The notes below the pieces were generated by a model. That model saw only the letters and a list, made by a program, of their open reading frames with translations, made no database searches and was not told the DNA's origin. Below, piece by piece: positions 37,660 through 50,339 of a stretch of DNA of 64,000 nt; position 1 is the first letter of the stretch, and each line of letters begins with the position of its first letter. The translations under genes and the position numbers were made by a program. This stretch comes from Desmodus rotundus (Eukaryota > Chordata > Mammalia > Chiroptera > Phyllostomidae): contig NC_071397.1 of the NCBI RefSeq assembly GCF_022682495.2, positions 16,750,739 through 16,814,738 on the forward strand. The letters run 5' to 3'.

Positions 37660-37860
37660 TAGGGTTTCAGAAAATGCACATTTGGAGTGTGGAGTCTGTA
37701 TCTGGTTGTGCCACTAAGTGACCTTTAGCAAATTCCTTTGCTTTCTGAGCTTTAATGTTTTTTATCTCTAAATAGGCATGGTATGGGAAGAATGGATGAC
37801 CTCTATGATCCCTCCTGGTTGTAAATCTCTATAATTCTGTTGTTCTCTATCAGAGCTGCT
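37660..37860 (+). repeat. MIR-like SINE relic
   Basis: Contains ggttgtgccactaagtgacc, tttagcaaattcctttgctt and ctctaaataggcatggtatg in MIR order, with a diverged end. Confidence 0.55.
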
Positions 37861-38087
37861 TAAAAGTCACCATAAAGGAAGTGAGCTAGCCCTGGCTTAG
37901 TAACTGGGAATTTGTTCATTCAACAACTATTCCACACACACCTGTGGTGCTGTTGGCTCCTTAAAACCACCATGATGTGCTACGCTCCTCTCAGCAGCAA
38001 ATCATCTCCCTTTAAATAGCAATGTATAATATGCCACCAGGAGAAAGCAACCGTTTTAATTAAAAAAAAAAAACTAAAGAAACTTAC

Positions 38088-38193
38088 CTGCACACCACCT
38101 GCACTTCCCCAAACCATGAAGTTTTGGAACAGGGTGGGGCCAGTGTCATTGTCCCAAGGTGGCTGAAATTTAGGGTATACAAAGAGACCACAC
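38088..38193 (-). CDS. PKHD1: PKHD1 exon 45 (PbH1 region)
   Basis: Exon of 106 nt, acceptor cattttctag, donor GTGCAG|gtaagt (full consensus). One base completes the Arg codon of exon 44, then [35 protein letters not shown]. It contains an NDT sequon. It ends in phase 0, matching exon 46. A run of 12 A lies about 15 bp beyond the donor. Confidence 0.94.
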
Positions 38194-39352
38194 CTAGAAA
38201 ATGAAACAAAGTGAAATTTAGTTCATTTCTGTTTGAAACATCCCACTTTTTTCTAATGGGAAAATATTAAAATAAAAGTAATGAGTGAGGGAGAATAGAG
38301 ATGAGACCCTTGACCCTGCTCTCTGTCTCCACCCATCCCTCAGCCAGTCTTCTCTGTTACCCTCTGTGAACTGCTCCTGGATCTCCGTGACTGCCGTGAT
38401 CCCATTCTATTCTATCGGCCCTTCTCTAGGTTCACCCCCTTCCTAAGAGTCTGGACACCTTTCCTTAGCCCTTCAGAATATGACCCTTACCACTGTGTCA
38501 GTCCCCTTCCAGATTCGCCCCCTTGCTAGGTAAGTGGGTACTAACATCTGTAATCTCTACAACTTCATGACACGTGTACTACTTCTAGCCTCAGCTGGCA
38601 CTCCAACATGGCATATCCATTATCCTTAACCCTTATCACTCTCCATTATCGCAGTATTCCTTTGCTATTATTATCATAATTATTTATAGCTATCAATTAT
38701 TGAGTTCCTACTGTATTCCAGGTGTTCTCTTAGGTGCATCACATAAGCTCTATTTTTTCACATCCAACTTTCAATGTGTGTATGTTCCCATTTTAGAAAT
38801 AAAGGATCTGACTCTAAAGTAAATAAATAAATAAATAAATAAATAGCAGTTCAGTAGGAGTAAAGTCAGGATTTGAATCAGGGCCTGACTGACTGATGCT
38901 TGTATTTTTCCCTGTGCTTCTCAAATCCCCTACTCCATCTTTGTTCTCCTTGAGGCTCTTAGCAGATGACTCCACCCTCTACAAAACAAATGTGCAAATG
39001 ACAAGGGAGGAGCCTCTTCTCCAAGGCTCATCTCTCCACTCAGGTCCTGAGCCCAGGTTCTCAAGCCTCCCAAGGGCTCTGCATTACTAGTTGTTTGGAT
39101 CTCTTGGAAGTTTAATTGCTCTCTATTGAATTCTCCTCTGGCCACAAAAGGTGCATTTTGTCTTGCTACCCTCTTACATGACTTCCCTCTGCCTTTCCCT
39201 TCACCACCGAATTTTCATGATCCAAAATGGTGACACAGAGACATCATCAAATCTCACATGTCAATTATACCCTCTCTGTGTGTTGTACAATTTAAAAAAA
39301 TGTTAAAACAAAGCCTTATACCCAAAATGTAGATTAATTTCCTCAAAGTTAC
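38194..39352 (-). other. PKHD1: PKHD1 intron 44
   Basis: A 1.2-kb intron with a MIR relic (38690-38885) containing an (AAAT)n tract. Nothing else is seen. Confidence 0.9.
38690..38885 (-). repeat. MIR SINE relic with (AAAT)n
   Basis: Antisense MIR (attgagttcctactgtattc, tcccattttagaaataaagg, aaagtcaggatttgaatcag) carrying an (AAAT)n microsatellite at about 38819-38845. Confidence 0.65.
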
Positions 39353-39465
39353 CTTGTACAAGAATGTGCAATATTCCCAGTGAAGGAGAAAAGTGGAGCT
39401 TGTGAAGTTTGGTTGGTCACAAGATGAAAAAAGTAGCCAAAACCAGCACCACACACCCTGTTTCC
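39353..39465 (-). CDS. PKHD1: PKHD1 exon 44 (PbH1 region)
   Basis: Exon of 113 nt, located because exons 43 and 45 are phase-incompatible without it. The acceptor is taatttctccag and the donor ACAAG|gtaact. It begins in phase 0 with [20 protein letters not shown] and ends NIAHSCT plus two bases of an Arg codon. An NQT sequon is present. A longer open frame on the same strand covers the same bases in another frame and is not the real one. Confidence 0.93.
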
Positions 39466-40524
39466 CTGGAGAAATTAAGGGAAGTTAAATAATAGTTACC
39501 ACATATACGATAAGGTTACTGAAAAGAAAAACTCATATATGTGCTCATCCTGCTTTTTCATTCCCTTCTTGTTCAGGTGTATTGACACTTTATGGACTCA
39601 CTTACTCTTTTACCCACCCATCCCCCACTCTGCCCCAGGAATCAAAGATGCTCTGGTTCCTCTTCCTCCAGGCAGCTCAACTAGATTATAATTTACCCAC
39701 CTCGATAGCCAGCCTCTCAGGTGAAAATGTCCTTGTAAAAGTCCACAGTGAAAAGTTTATTTGCGCCATCAAATCCAGCTCTGTGGCGTATGCAAGCACG
39801 TGGCAAAGGCATTCCTTAAAGCCCAGTCCGCACAAAGTGTTCTCTCTGATCCTTCGTACAACTCAATGATTTGGCTATGGGCTGGCAGCCAGTGGTGCCA
39901 CTAGCAATTCCTTAGTTCTGAGAGACGGTGGCTAAGTTCAAATATGTATTTTTGTTCTGATTAGATCATTTAAATCACCTTAATATTTCTTTATAGGATT
40001 TACTATCTAACTAATATCTTTTATACCCTCATACAAACCTAAATTCTGCATTAGGCCATATGAGTTTGGGGCTTTAATTCTGATCAAAGTGAACACAATG
40101 AGATATTCTTTATAAATTCAATAAAGTACCCGCAATTATGCATCACTATGAAATACAGTTTAAGACAAGTGTTAAAAACTAACTGTCAAAAGAATCTAAT
40201 ATTGAACACAGAGGTATTTTGTTTGGCCTACCCACTGTTTACAAGATTATTAATTTTGTTTTCATCATTTAAAAATCAACAGAGTTGATATAAAAATTCA
40301 GACTTTCTGTTTTTTAGAAATACTGAGCCCAAATACCTATGGGATGGCCATGGATCAGCTGAAGCTAAAAAGATCCTACCTTCTTAGATTAAGCATAATT
40401 TTGCCATAGTCCCCACCCGTCCTGCTTCACTTATTTAGGACACTGGCCTTAGTGCCTGCAGGCATTTGAATTTGCAACCTCTTAACACCAGGCAGTAAAG
40501 TAAATAACACTTTGGCCTGCTCTG

Positions 40525-40967
40525 TGTTTTGTTTTTATATTTTTTTCATTGTTGTTTAAGTACCCTTGTCTCCATGTCTCCATTTTCCACTCTCCCCCAT
40601 CCCACCCACCCCTACCTCCCATCCTCAATCCTACCCCTCTTTGGCTTTGTCCCTGTGTCCTTTATACATGTTCCTTGATGACCCTTCCCCTTTTTCCCAT
40701 TATCCCCTCTCCTCTCCCCTCTGGTTACTGTTAGTTTGTTCTTTATTTCTATGTCTCTGGTTATATATTGCTTGCTTGTTTTGTTGATTAGGTTCCACTT
40801 ATAGGTGAGATCATATGGTATTTGTCTTTCACTACCTGGCTTACTTCACTTAGCATAATGCTCTCCAGATCCATCCATACTGTCACAAAGGGTAGGAGCT
40901 CCTTCTTTCTTTCTGCTGTGTAGTAAATGTACCATAGTTTTTTGATCCACTCATTTACTGACGCGCA
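40525..40967 (-). mobile_element. LINE-1 3' end, 5'-truncated
   Basis: A minus-strand L1: T-rich (tail) start at 40525, pyrimidine-rich 3' untranslated region, then the ORF2 C-terminus (motifs NEWIKKLWYIY, ESIMLSEVSQ). The flanks tttggcctgctctg (40511-40524) and tttggtctgctctg (40968-40981) form a 14-bp target duplication with one change. L1-like sequence may continue a few bases into the right copy. Confidence 0.8.
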
Positions 40968-42023
40968 TTTGGTCTGCTCTGCATTTTTTAGTGGGAGGAA
41001 TGAAAGAGCAATAGATCGAGCCGCTGGACTACTATTTGTTTGCATCTGTCTTCTTTCAGCCTCAGAGGGAGTCTGAGGCCTTGATATCTGTGTCTGTCTA
41101 GAGAGTAGAAGTCAAGGAGTAGGCCATTTAGCCTTGTGCTACAGGGATAAAGGGAGCACCAGTGGTTTCTGCATCATTCATCCCTGATCACAGAGGGGTC
41201 TTCCATGGCCTGGCCAGTATGGGAAAAGGAACATCGGAGTGTTTTCTCTGGGAGTAACTCAGTCTCCCCGGAGTATGCACTGTGGGACTGGGGCAGCTCC
41301 TGAACATTGGCAGGAGGGCACAGAAAAGAGAATGGGGAGCAGAGAGAATTTGACACTGAACAACCCAAAATGGCAGTAAGTAGTTTTCTAAAACACAATA
41401 CTTTAGTGTTCTATACAGAGCATAGTAGGACTATGCTGCAAGCATCTTCCTAGAACTGTTTCTTCAAGTTCAGCGTGCACTCAGGGTAGGGTTGCCAGAT
41501 TTAGCAAAAAATCACAGGAGCCCAGTCAAATTTAACTCACAATTTAAAAAATTTAAAAAATAAATTTAAAAACCCTAATTTTTTTTAGTTTATGTTCCAA
41601 ATATCACATATAATATATTTGGAATATATTTATATTAAACATTATTAATTGTATAGTTGAAATTTAAGTTTAGCCAAGCATGGTGCATTTTGTCTGGCAA
41701 GCCTAACATGGGTGTATAAAATGCAGATTTCTAGGTCTACCACAGATAGTCAGATGTAGTGTGTTGGGACTGTGAAGGGATAAGGGACAGAATTCTGTAC
41801 TCCAGAGATCCCCAGGAGAGCTACAGCAGGCGATCTTTTGATGCTTTTGGAAACTATTTCTCTGCAGGTAACTGAGATATTAACATTGTACCATCTAGTT
41901 GTGAAGAGTCCTGGGAGATGATCAAAGAGGAGAGAAACACTGGGAAGGATTCATTTCCTAGCCCTTTGGCCATAAGCTGATTGGGGAAGTAGTATAAATG
42001 GAAGCCACTGTTGCAAATCAGGG

Positions 42024-44425
42024 TGTGATGTCTTTTTATTTTGTTGATGTTTTCCTTTGATGTGCAAAAACTTTTTAGTTTGATGGAGTCCCATTTGTTC
42101 ATTTTTTTGTTTTGTTTCCCTAGCCTGAGGAGATATATCTGATAAAATATTGCTATAAGCTATGTTCGAGATTGTACTGCCTATGTTTTCTTCTAGGATT
42201 TTTATGGTTTCGGGTCTAACATTTAAGCCTTTGATCCGTTTTCAATTTATGCTTGTGTGTGGTATAAGAAAGTGGTCTAGTTTCATTTTTCTGCACATAT
42301 CTGTTCAACTTTCCCAACACCATTTAATGAATAAATTATCTTTAGCTCCTTGTGTGTGCTTGTCCCCTCTGCCCAATATTAATTGACTATAAAGGTGTGG
42401 GGTTATTTCTGGGCTCTCTATTCGGTCCCATTGATGTAGGTGTCTGTTTTTATGCCAGTACTAGGCTGTTTTGATTGCTACAGCCTTACAGTATAGGCTG
42501 ATATTAGACAGAGTGATTCCTCCAACTTTGTTCTTCTTTCTCAGGATCGCTGTTGCTATGTGGGGCCTTTTCTGATTCCATATAAATTTTTGAAATATAT
42601 GTTCTAGTTCTGCAAAATGCATCATTGGAATGTTGATAAGAATTGCATCGAATCTATAGATTGCTTTGGATAGTATGGACATTTTAATGATGTTAATTAC
42701 TACTATACATGTACATAGTATGTGCTTCCACTTCTTTGTATCTTCTTCAATTTCTTTCTTCTATAATTTTCTGAGCACAGGTCTTTTACATCCTTGGCTA
42801 GGTTTATTCCTAGGTATTTTATTCTTTTTGTAGCAATTGTGAATGGGATTGTTTTCTTAATTTCCTTTTCTCTTAGTTTGGTATTGGCATATAACATTGC
42901 AACTGATTTCCAGATATTACTTTTGTATCCTGCTACTTTGCTAAATTCCTTTAATAGTTCTAGTGGTGTCTTGGTGGAATCTTTGGGGTTCTCTATGTAC
43001 AGTATCATGTCATCTGCAAACAATGACAGTTTTACTTCTTCCTTTCCAATTTGGATGACTTTTTCCTTCTTCTTGTCTGACTGTTGTGGCCAGGACGTCC
43101 AGTACTATGCTGAATAAGAGATGTGAAAGCAGACATCCCTGTCTTGTTCCTGATCTCAAGGGGAACGCTTGTAGTTTTTGCCAATTGAGTATGATGCTGG
43201 CAGTGAGTTTGTCATATGTGGCCTTTATTATGTTTAGGTATGCTCCCTCTATTCCCACTTTGCTGAGAGTTTTTATCATAAATGGGTGCTGGATTTTATG
43301 AAATGCTTTTTCTGCATCAGTTGATATGGTCATGTGCTTTTTATCCCTCATTTTATCTATGTGGAGAATCGCACGTATTGATTTATGAATGTTGTGCCAA
43401 CCTTGCATTCCTGGAATAAATCCCACTTCATGATAGTGTACAGAAGGGAGAACATATTCATCAATACATCTGATAAGGGTTAATATACAAAAATTTATAA
43501 AATGCTTACAAAACTCAACACCAAAAAACACAAACAACCCAATTAAAAAATAAGCAAAGGACCTGAACAGACACTTCTCCAAAGAGAACAGGACTGGCTA
43601 CATGGCCAAAAGACATGAAAAGATGCTCAATGTCACAGATCATCAGAGAAATGCAAAGTAAAACCACAGTGAGATACCATCTCACACCTGTCCAAATGAC
43701 TATCGTCAATAAATCAACAGACAAATGCTGGTGAGGATGTGGAGAAAAGGGAACCTTTTTACATTGCTGGTAGGAAGGCAGACTGGTGCAGCCACTGTGG
43801 AAAGCAGGATGGAGATACCACAAAAAGTTAAAAATGGATCTGCCTTTTGACCCAGTGATCCCACATCTGAGAATATATCTGAAGAAACTCAAAAAACTCA
43901 TTCAAAAGAACATAAGCACCCCTTTGCTCATTGCAGTGTTACTTACAATGGCCAATACATGGAAGCAGCCCAGATGTCCACCAGTAGATGAGTGGATAAA
44001 ACAACTATGGGACATTTACACAATGGAATACTACTCAGCCATAAAAAAGAAGAAAATTTTACCTTTTGTGACAGTATGGATATACCTGCAGCACTTTATG
44101 CTAAGTGAAATAAGCCAATGAGAGAAAGACAAATACCATGTGATTTCACTCACATGTGGAATCTAATGAACAAACTCAACTAACAAGAAAAATAGGGACA
44201 GATTTGTAGATGGAGAACAGGATGACAGCTAGTGGTAGTTGGGGGGAGGTTAAGGGGTGGAGGGATTGAGCAAAAAGGAAAAAGTACTGTGTGATGATTG
44301 CTTGTGGGATGGGGTATAAGGGGACTAAATGGTAATAAAAAATACAATAAAGATTAAATTTCAAAAAGAGATTAAAAAAGAAAAAAAATAAAAGACATTT
44401 CAAAGTGAAAAAAAAAGAAAAGGAA
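42024..44425 (+). mobile_element. LINE-1, 5'-truncated and 5'-inverted (twin priming)
   Basis: The right part (about 43460-44425) is a plus-strand L1 3' end: the end of ORF2 (motifs LLIAVLL, WIKQLWDIYTMEYYSAI), a G-rich 3' untranslated region and an A-rich tail. The left part (42024 to about 43460) is L1 ORF2 on the minus strand: reverse transcriptase with FADDM (near 43010) down to KLKSFCTSKENINK. In L1 order the inverted piece lies directly upstream of the plus piece, as twin priming predicts. Target duplications are tgcaaatcaggg (42012-42023) and tgtaaatcaggg (44426-44437). The coding region is full of stops. Confidence 0.9.
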
Positions 44426-44574
44426 TGTAAATCAGGGGGAAGTCTGTTGCCAGATCCCAGGAAAAAGATTGCCCAAGAAAGGGCAAGTTATGTTTTATGT
44501 TGATTTTTTTTCTTTTTCTTAGAAGTATTTATCTTTTTTAATATAACCAAGTACAATAACTGAGTGTGAAAGAG

Positions 44575-44815
44575 GTGAGATGTTAAGAAGTACAAATTGG
44601 CAGCTACAGAATAGTCATGGGGATACAAAGTAGAGCATAGGGAGCACAGTCAATCACATTGCAACAACTATGCACGGTGCCAGCTGGGCCACTAGAAATA
44701 CTGAGGGGATCACTATGTAAAGTATATGACTGTCTAACCACTCACCTGTACACCTGACACTAATACAAAATAATATTGCATGTAAACTGTAATTGAAAAA
44801 TAAACTTTAAAAAAT
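44575..44815 (+). mobile_element. Old LINE-1 3' untranslated end
   Basis: Plus-strand L1 3' tail ending in tgtacacctgacactaatac followed by tgtaaactgtaattgaaaaataaac, a common L1 terminus in laurasiatherian genomes. It lies just downstream of the twin-primed L1. Confidence 0.75.
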
Positions 44816-45177
44816 CATAATATAGCAGTGCTCCCTACAGAGGGGACTTTAAAGAGCCCATTCCTCTCTGGGTGTGCCACATGTTCCACCAGGAACACTC
44901 AAATACACACATGGACACACACCCACACATGTGTACATAGACCCGAGCAAAGTCAATATGGGAGAAAAAAAATGAAATAGGTTGTTTTAAAACCACCAGT
45001 ACTCAACTTCTGGGAGGAGGAACCAATGCCCCAGTGCTCCAATCCCTGCAGGCTTCCAGCTTCTGCGGAAGTGTGAGGAAGGGCCAGTGATAACCTCGAG
45101 ACTGGAAGCCTGGCCAGCAGGCAGCAGCCAGCACTTCCTGACACAATCACAGAGCTCTTCCCTTAACTTTAGTTGTA

Positions 45178-45501
45178 CCGTATTTTGTTGTATACAATGT
45201 GCACATTTTTGCCCAAATTTTTGAGGGAAAAATAAGGGTGTGCATTATACATAGGTAGTACCTGAAAAACCTTGTATCTGTTCTTGTGTTTTGTAATTAT
45301 TTGTTACATAAAATTTCTTGTGCTATAATATGTCCAAAAATAAATGCCAAAATTCCTTTATAGTACAAAAAAGTATCTAAATATAAATAAATAAATAATT
45401 GAATTAACAAATATAAATGAAAGATTTTTTTCCTGAAAGTTTGGGCCAAAAACATGGGTGCACAATATACACAAGAGCGTATTACATATGGCAAAATACA
45501 G
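45178..45501. mobile_element. Tc1/mariner-like MITE
   Basis: A 324-bp element with inverted ends: left CCGTATTTTGTTGTATAC, right (reverse complement) CTGTATTTTGCCATATG, flanked by TA on both sides (45176-45177 and 45502-45503). The inverted similarity extends inward, with gtgcacatttttgcccaaat on the left and an inverted gtgcacccatgtttttggcc on the right. It has no coding capacity, so it was moved in trans. Confidence 0.65.
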
Positions 45502-45796
45502 TAATTCACTGCGGATCCCTGGGTATTTGTAATTAGCCAGTCACTCCTCACTTTTCACCTAGTTATACAACTGTTTTCTTCCTTTGTGGACAAGGGGCCC
45601 ATTTTCTTCTGGATTCTGAACATTTCCTCAATCTCCTGAGGTCATTGAAAATTCTAAGCACATGTTTTACCTACCACATTGTACTCAGCAAAGGTGCATT
45701 TTGGATATCACCAAATGTGAAGTGGAATTACTAACATGACTTCAAGGAACCAGGGCCATTGCTAACACTCCAGTATCTTGAGGTGGCATAGTCTAG

Positions 45797-45860
45797 AGCG
45801 GTGGCTGTCAATCAGGGATGATCTTGTTCCCTGGGGAGCATTTGGAAATTTCCAAAGACA
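45797..45860 (+). mobile_element. MER20-like fragment
   Basis: The stretch gcggtggctgtcaatcaggg then ccctggggagcatttggaaa resembles the first 60 bases of MER20-type elements. Confidence 0.35.
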
Positions 45861-47659
45861 TTACCCAACTGAAACCTTCCTCATGGAATTAGATAGGAAG
45901 CTCCAACTTCCATGGAGCCCGTGCTGAGCAGCTGTGTTTCTGCCACACCTGTGAGCCATGGGCAAGGCCATGAGTATGTAAGACCTGAGGGTTAAGACAT
46001 GGGGGCCTCTTGAACACCACATTTTCTGTAATGAGGGTGCACTACATACACCTCTATTTCATTACCAGTGAAATGCTAGTGCATTACTAAGACTGAACCA
46101 GAACGGGCAAGATTCAAACATTCGAAGAATATATTACAAGGGCTACATCCTTATTCATCACCTTTGCCAGACAGGTGCTCAAAGAGCACATATTTTAAGC
46201 AAATGAAGAGATTTGTTGAATCACCTGCCCTAATGTCATTAGTATTTATGAAGCATCTGGGTATATGTAAGTGCTCTTCAAGGGCATTTACAGATGGGCA
46301 TGATATTCCAACTTGGGTCTTCAGTTAGCCGGCAAAGAGGAGTTTTCTTGCAAAAGAAGCACTTGAACAGTTGGATCACATTCTTCTCGGCCCTTTCACT
46401 CTCCATTGCAATTGGGTATGCTACAAATGATTCACGAGGAAAATCCACATATTTATTCAGGCAGCCGGCGGCTTGTGGGGAAGGGCTTAAGGCAAGCAGG
46501 GAACTTTGTGTGGAAATCAATTTTTTGCGGAAGTCAGTGTATTATGGACATTCAAGCAAGAGAAATTCCAGAGAGAAATTAACTGCTCAAGTCAGCCAGC
46601 TCCTTGAGGTGTGCATCTATAGTTACTAGAAAAAAAAGTGAGTTAACCCTTCAGGCAGCTCTTAAATATACATTAGCTATTGAGTGGGGAGAGTGAGAGA
46701 ATTGAAATTGGGCCTTTAAACACAGAATTCCTTACCAAATTGATTCACAAACCAGAACAAATTCGCCTCAAATTAAATGGGTGTTTCTGAAGCGTTGGTC
46801 TTCAGGATTTTCCCATGGGCTATCCTAAACAAGAGTCTGGCCATAGGAAACTTCCAAAACCCCCATAAACATGGGGCACTCCAGAGCTCTAGAAGGGAAC
46901 GGGCCCTCACTGTCTGAGAGCGAAGACCCTGCAGTCTGAGGCTGCCACAGGTTATGTGTACTGCAGAGATGGAGCCTCGGGGCAGGTAACAAGGAATCCT
47001 GACGAGTCAGAGACGCAGATGCTGGGGTTGCCAGGGGAAGACAGCTGGAAATGGGGTGCTCTAAGAGCTACAGGTGTTGCATGTAGAGCCACCACCAAAC
47101 TTTTTGGAAAGCACAACACAGGTCCTTCTAAGGTTTATACAGAGGAACACCACAGGTCCCCTGGAGACTCAGGAATATCACGCTTGAGTCCTCACTAGCA
47201 AGAAAGCACAAAGCTCAGGTTTTGCTTCTCCCTGGATTTAGTTCCGCTGAAGCCTGGGCAGGGAAGCAGGCACATCAGTTGTGGCTATAAAAACTAAAAA
47301 GGAGTATCACACTTGAAATCCCCTTTACCACACAGGGTTGATAGTGAGTTAGCTGTAAAGATGACTGACTGGAAGTGGAGGAAAATTCCATGCACTGTGG
47401 CTATGCGTTTGGTCCTAGGCTCTGGGTCAGGGAAACTCGGGACTAATATCCAACACAAACCATTGCAGAGACTTAAGGATCAGTTTCATCACTGCGTGCC
47501 TGCCAGGCCAGAGAGTTCAAGGTCAGACTCATGTATGTAGGAGAGACAGTTTAGGCTTGCAGGGTTGGTTGCCCAGGCATTAGGTTTATGTCGTCTTCTT
47601 CAAATCTAAATAAGGGCATTAATTTAGTTAATGCATTGTCCCGTTGTCAATTTCTTGAT

Positions 47660-47815
47660 TTTGCTATTGCGCAGTGGTGATGGTTATGGTTACATTATCA
47701 GTGGGGAAAACGGGAGGAAGGTCACACAGAAATGCTGTGTTATATTTTTGCACCTTTTTCTGAGTCTAAAATTATCTCAAAATTAGAAGTTTAAAAAAGA
47801 AAATCCTAATTAATA
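47660..47815 (+). mobile_element. Old LINE-1 3' untranslated fragment
   Basis: The stretch gggaggaaggtcacacagaa through ctgagtctaaaattatctca and an A-rich end resembles an old L1M 3' terminus. Confidence 0.5.
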
Positions 47816-49923
47816 ACAGTAATACAGTGGCTGTTAAAAAATATTTTGCCAGACTGTAAAAAAACTGAAAAGTAAGGCAGGAGATGGGGGTAAAAAAAAA
47901 AAAAAAAACTGAGCTCACGCAAGACCTGACTACATTCCCTTAAGTTTGATTCTACAGCCCTCACGTAGACAAATATATAAGTCACCACCTATAAAACAGT
48001 TCCTCAGAGCGAGGAGTGCCTTTCTGTTGAATATCAGAACAACCTTAGAAAAAGTAGTATTTTTCTATCACATCTCCTTCTTTCCACATATTACACACAC
48101 ACGCACACACCCCACATATCATTGTTATTGTAGCCTCATTATTACACCTTTGGAATAGACGTGTATTTTTAAAATATATTTTCAAAGTACTCTCTGTATT
48201 GTCCACACAGGACACACTTAAAAACACTAACTTACTGTTTGCTCAGTGGCTGCAATGACCATCAGCCCTAAGGGTCATCAGAAGTTTATAATTTTTAGGT
48301 TTTGCCATGTATGGCCATCATCAGCTATGTCCTTGGAAAAAGCACATTCCAGACAATAGAATACAGAAGAGGCAGCATAGCAGAATGCCAGTGGCACAGC
48401 TGATAATTTGAACTAAACTCCACAAGATTTAACACTGAGGGGTGAGTCCCACAGGATTTAAATGCTGCTACAGATTAAACATCTTATTTTTCAGACATCA
48501 AAATGATTATGGGTTCTTGGACTCTGTTCTTTGCTTTTCTCTTTCTTCCCCCCTCATTCTTTGGTTAGGTAATTACACCTTCATTCATTCATTCATTATA
48601 TTCAATGATTTTGTATTGAGAAACTACTGTGTTTCAGATTTTGTGTTGAGGTGTAAAAGCTAATAACTAATAGAAAAAGAACTACAGAATTTTAAGGTCA
48701 TTGAAAAAAAAATGTCAGCAATACACCTAATGACTATAATTAATGAATCTACACTACTGGCTTAAATGAAAACTTCCTTCTCAAAACATGTGCATTATAC
48801 CTTTTTCTAAAATTTTGTAAAGTGAACATAAGAGGAAGAAAGTAAAGAAATAAAAGTGGAAGTCATTTAATGGGGATCAAACAGCTTTCCAATTGAACTC
48901 AGTTTTCCGACTGCCGACCGGGCACTGTTTCACAGGTCCGACAGCACAGGCCCGGGTGGCCTATCAGCGTTTGGGTTGGCCCTCTGCTCCTCTGCACCTG
49001 CAGACCTGTAGCCAGCTTGGTTATTCTTGTGGTTGACTAGTAGCCAAGACAGCTGCCCAGGAGACCACATGCTACTCAATGAAGCAATATCAAACAGACA
49101 GCATCGGGACATTCAATAGGGGATTTGGATACATTCTAGCCTCATGCAGGGAGATGAGCTGGGCAACCCTGAGGGTCTATTTACCTCTAGATGTTTCAAT
49201 GTAGTCAAGGTTCTGTTACCCAAAACAGTATCCAGAAACACAGTTCTTTAGGCCCCAAAGCTCGTTGGCATAGCTGCATAACCAGCCCTACAGCTACCAA
49301 CAAGTCAAATGCCGCTCTCATTGTCTAGTTTGGTTTCCTTAGACCCATGCAGCCGGTCCTGCCTCCTTCCTCACTGGCAGGTTGGCTGGCCCCATTAGGC
49401 ACCCAGAATGGTGTGTAAGCACTTGGGAAAAATGTAATTAAGAGTCTGGAGGAGGGTTGTGGAGATAAGCATGACATTCGTCAGGGGTGATTCAGCCAGA
49501 AGTAATTAGAAACAGATGATCAGAGAGATACAGAGACCTTCATTCCCTCAGTTCTGCAGAAACCTGGCATAACTGTGATGGCAGAGTAGACGCTCAGAGG
49601 ACTGTCCCGCAGAGGGGGACGTCCATGGGGTAAAATCACTGGAAAGGGGGAGACGAATGGCCTTCCCACTGCTCTGATGCGGTTCCTCATTCACAGACCT
49701 GTGGTTAAACTGTACCCGAAAAATTAATTTCTTAAAGTGTTTAGAGGGAAATTCACCAAGGAAAAGTAATGTTAAGGTGTACTAAATAATAATAAAATAT
49801 CAAGGCCATTAGAGTATATACTACATTCACCCTTGAATCTGACATAACTCATACACCCCCTAACTTCACTGACCCTCAGTTTTGAACATTCTTGAAGTGT
49901 AACAGTATGACCACATAATATAG

Positions 49924-49993
49924 TAAGATTTATATATAGTAATATGCTAAGTATATTAATATATAGTGAATAAGTATATTAATATATAGTAAT
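49924..49993. repeat. AT-rich minisatellite, about 23-bp unit
   Basis: Units such as taagtatattaatatatagt plus three bases at 49948-49970 and 49971-49993, with a diverged copy before them. Confidence 0.75.
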
Positions 49994-50339
49994 ATATTAA
50001 AGATTTAATAGGAAATTAATATTGGTATTGAGACAAAACTTGGTACCACAGTGGCTAGTTCAGGGAAATATTTTAGTTTGCATTAATTTAAGTGACCGGA
50101 AAAGAATCAGCATCTACAATGTTTGCTCCATATGGATATCACTTCAAAGAGCATCATGGGATTTCTGAGAAGTGATTACTTTTATCCTCAAGCACTTCTC
50201 GAACACAAAATCATAGTTTCTCAACACCAGTGCGCAGCAAGTAACATTTTGCACCACACCACTGATGCTGCCACTCCAAATAACTTCTGGAGTGGCCTGT
50301 ACGCCCTCTTAGCTCTGACCTTCCTGGGGAAGACCTTAC

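Larger units (their letters stand above)
33675..38087 (-). other. PKHD1: PKHD1 intron 45
   Basis: A 4.4-kb intron with a hairpin (34398-34439), a MIR (34862-35030), a tRNA-Arg half (35122-35159), an 18-bp tandem repeat (35373-35408), an old antisense L1 (35518-36840) and a MIR (37660-37860). Confidence 0.9.
39466..50339 (-). other. PKHD1: PKHD1 intron 43
   Basis: A 10.9-kb intron rich in insertions: a truncated L1 (40525-40967), a twin-primed L1 (42024-44425), an older L1 3' end (44575-44815), a mariner-like MITE (45178-45501), a MER20-like trace (45797-45860), an old L1 tail (47660-47815) and an AT-rich minisatellite (49924-49993). Between them, about 45860-47650 and 48120-49900 show no gene or clear repeat. 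Confidence 0.9.

Noticed and set aside
43010..43582. Open frame of 190 codons on the minus strand, longest in the window
   Set aside because: Reverse transcriptase fragment of the inverted part of the L1, joined by chance to antisense sequence of the other part.
43786..44121. Open frame of 111 codons on the plus strand
   Set aside because: It is the C-terminal end of LINE-1 ORF2 inside the twin-primed L1, not a host gene.
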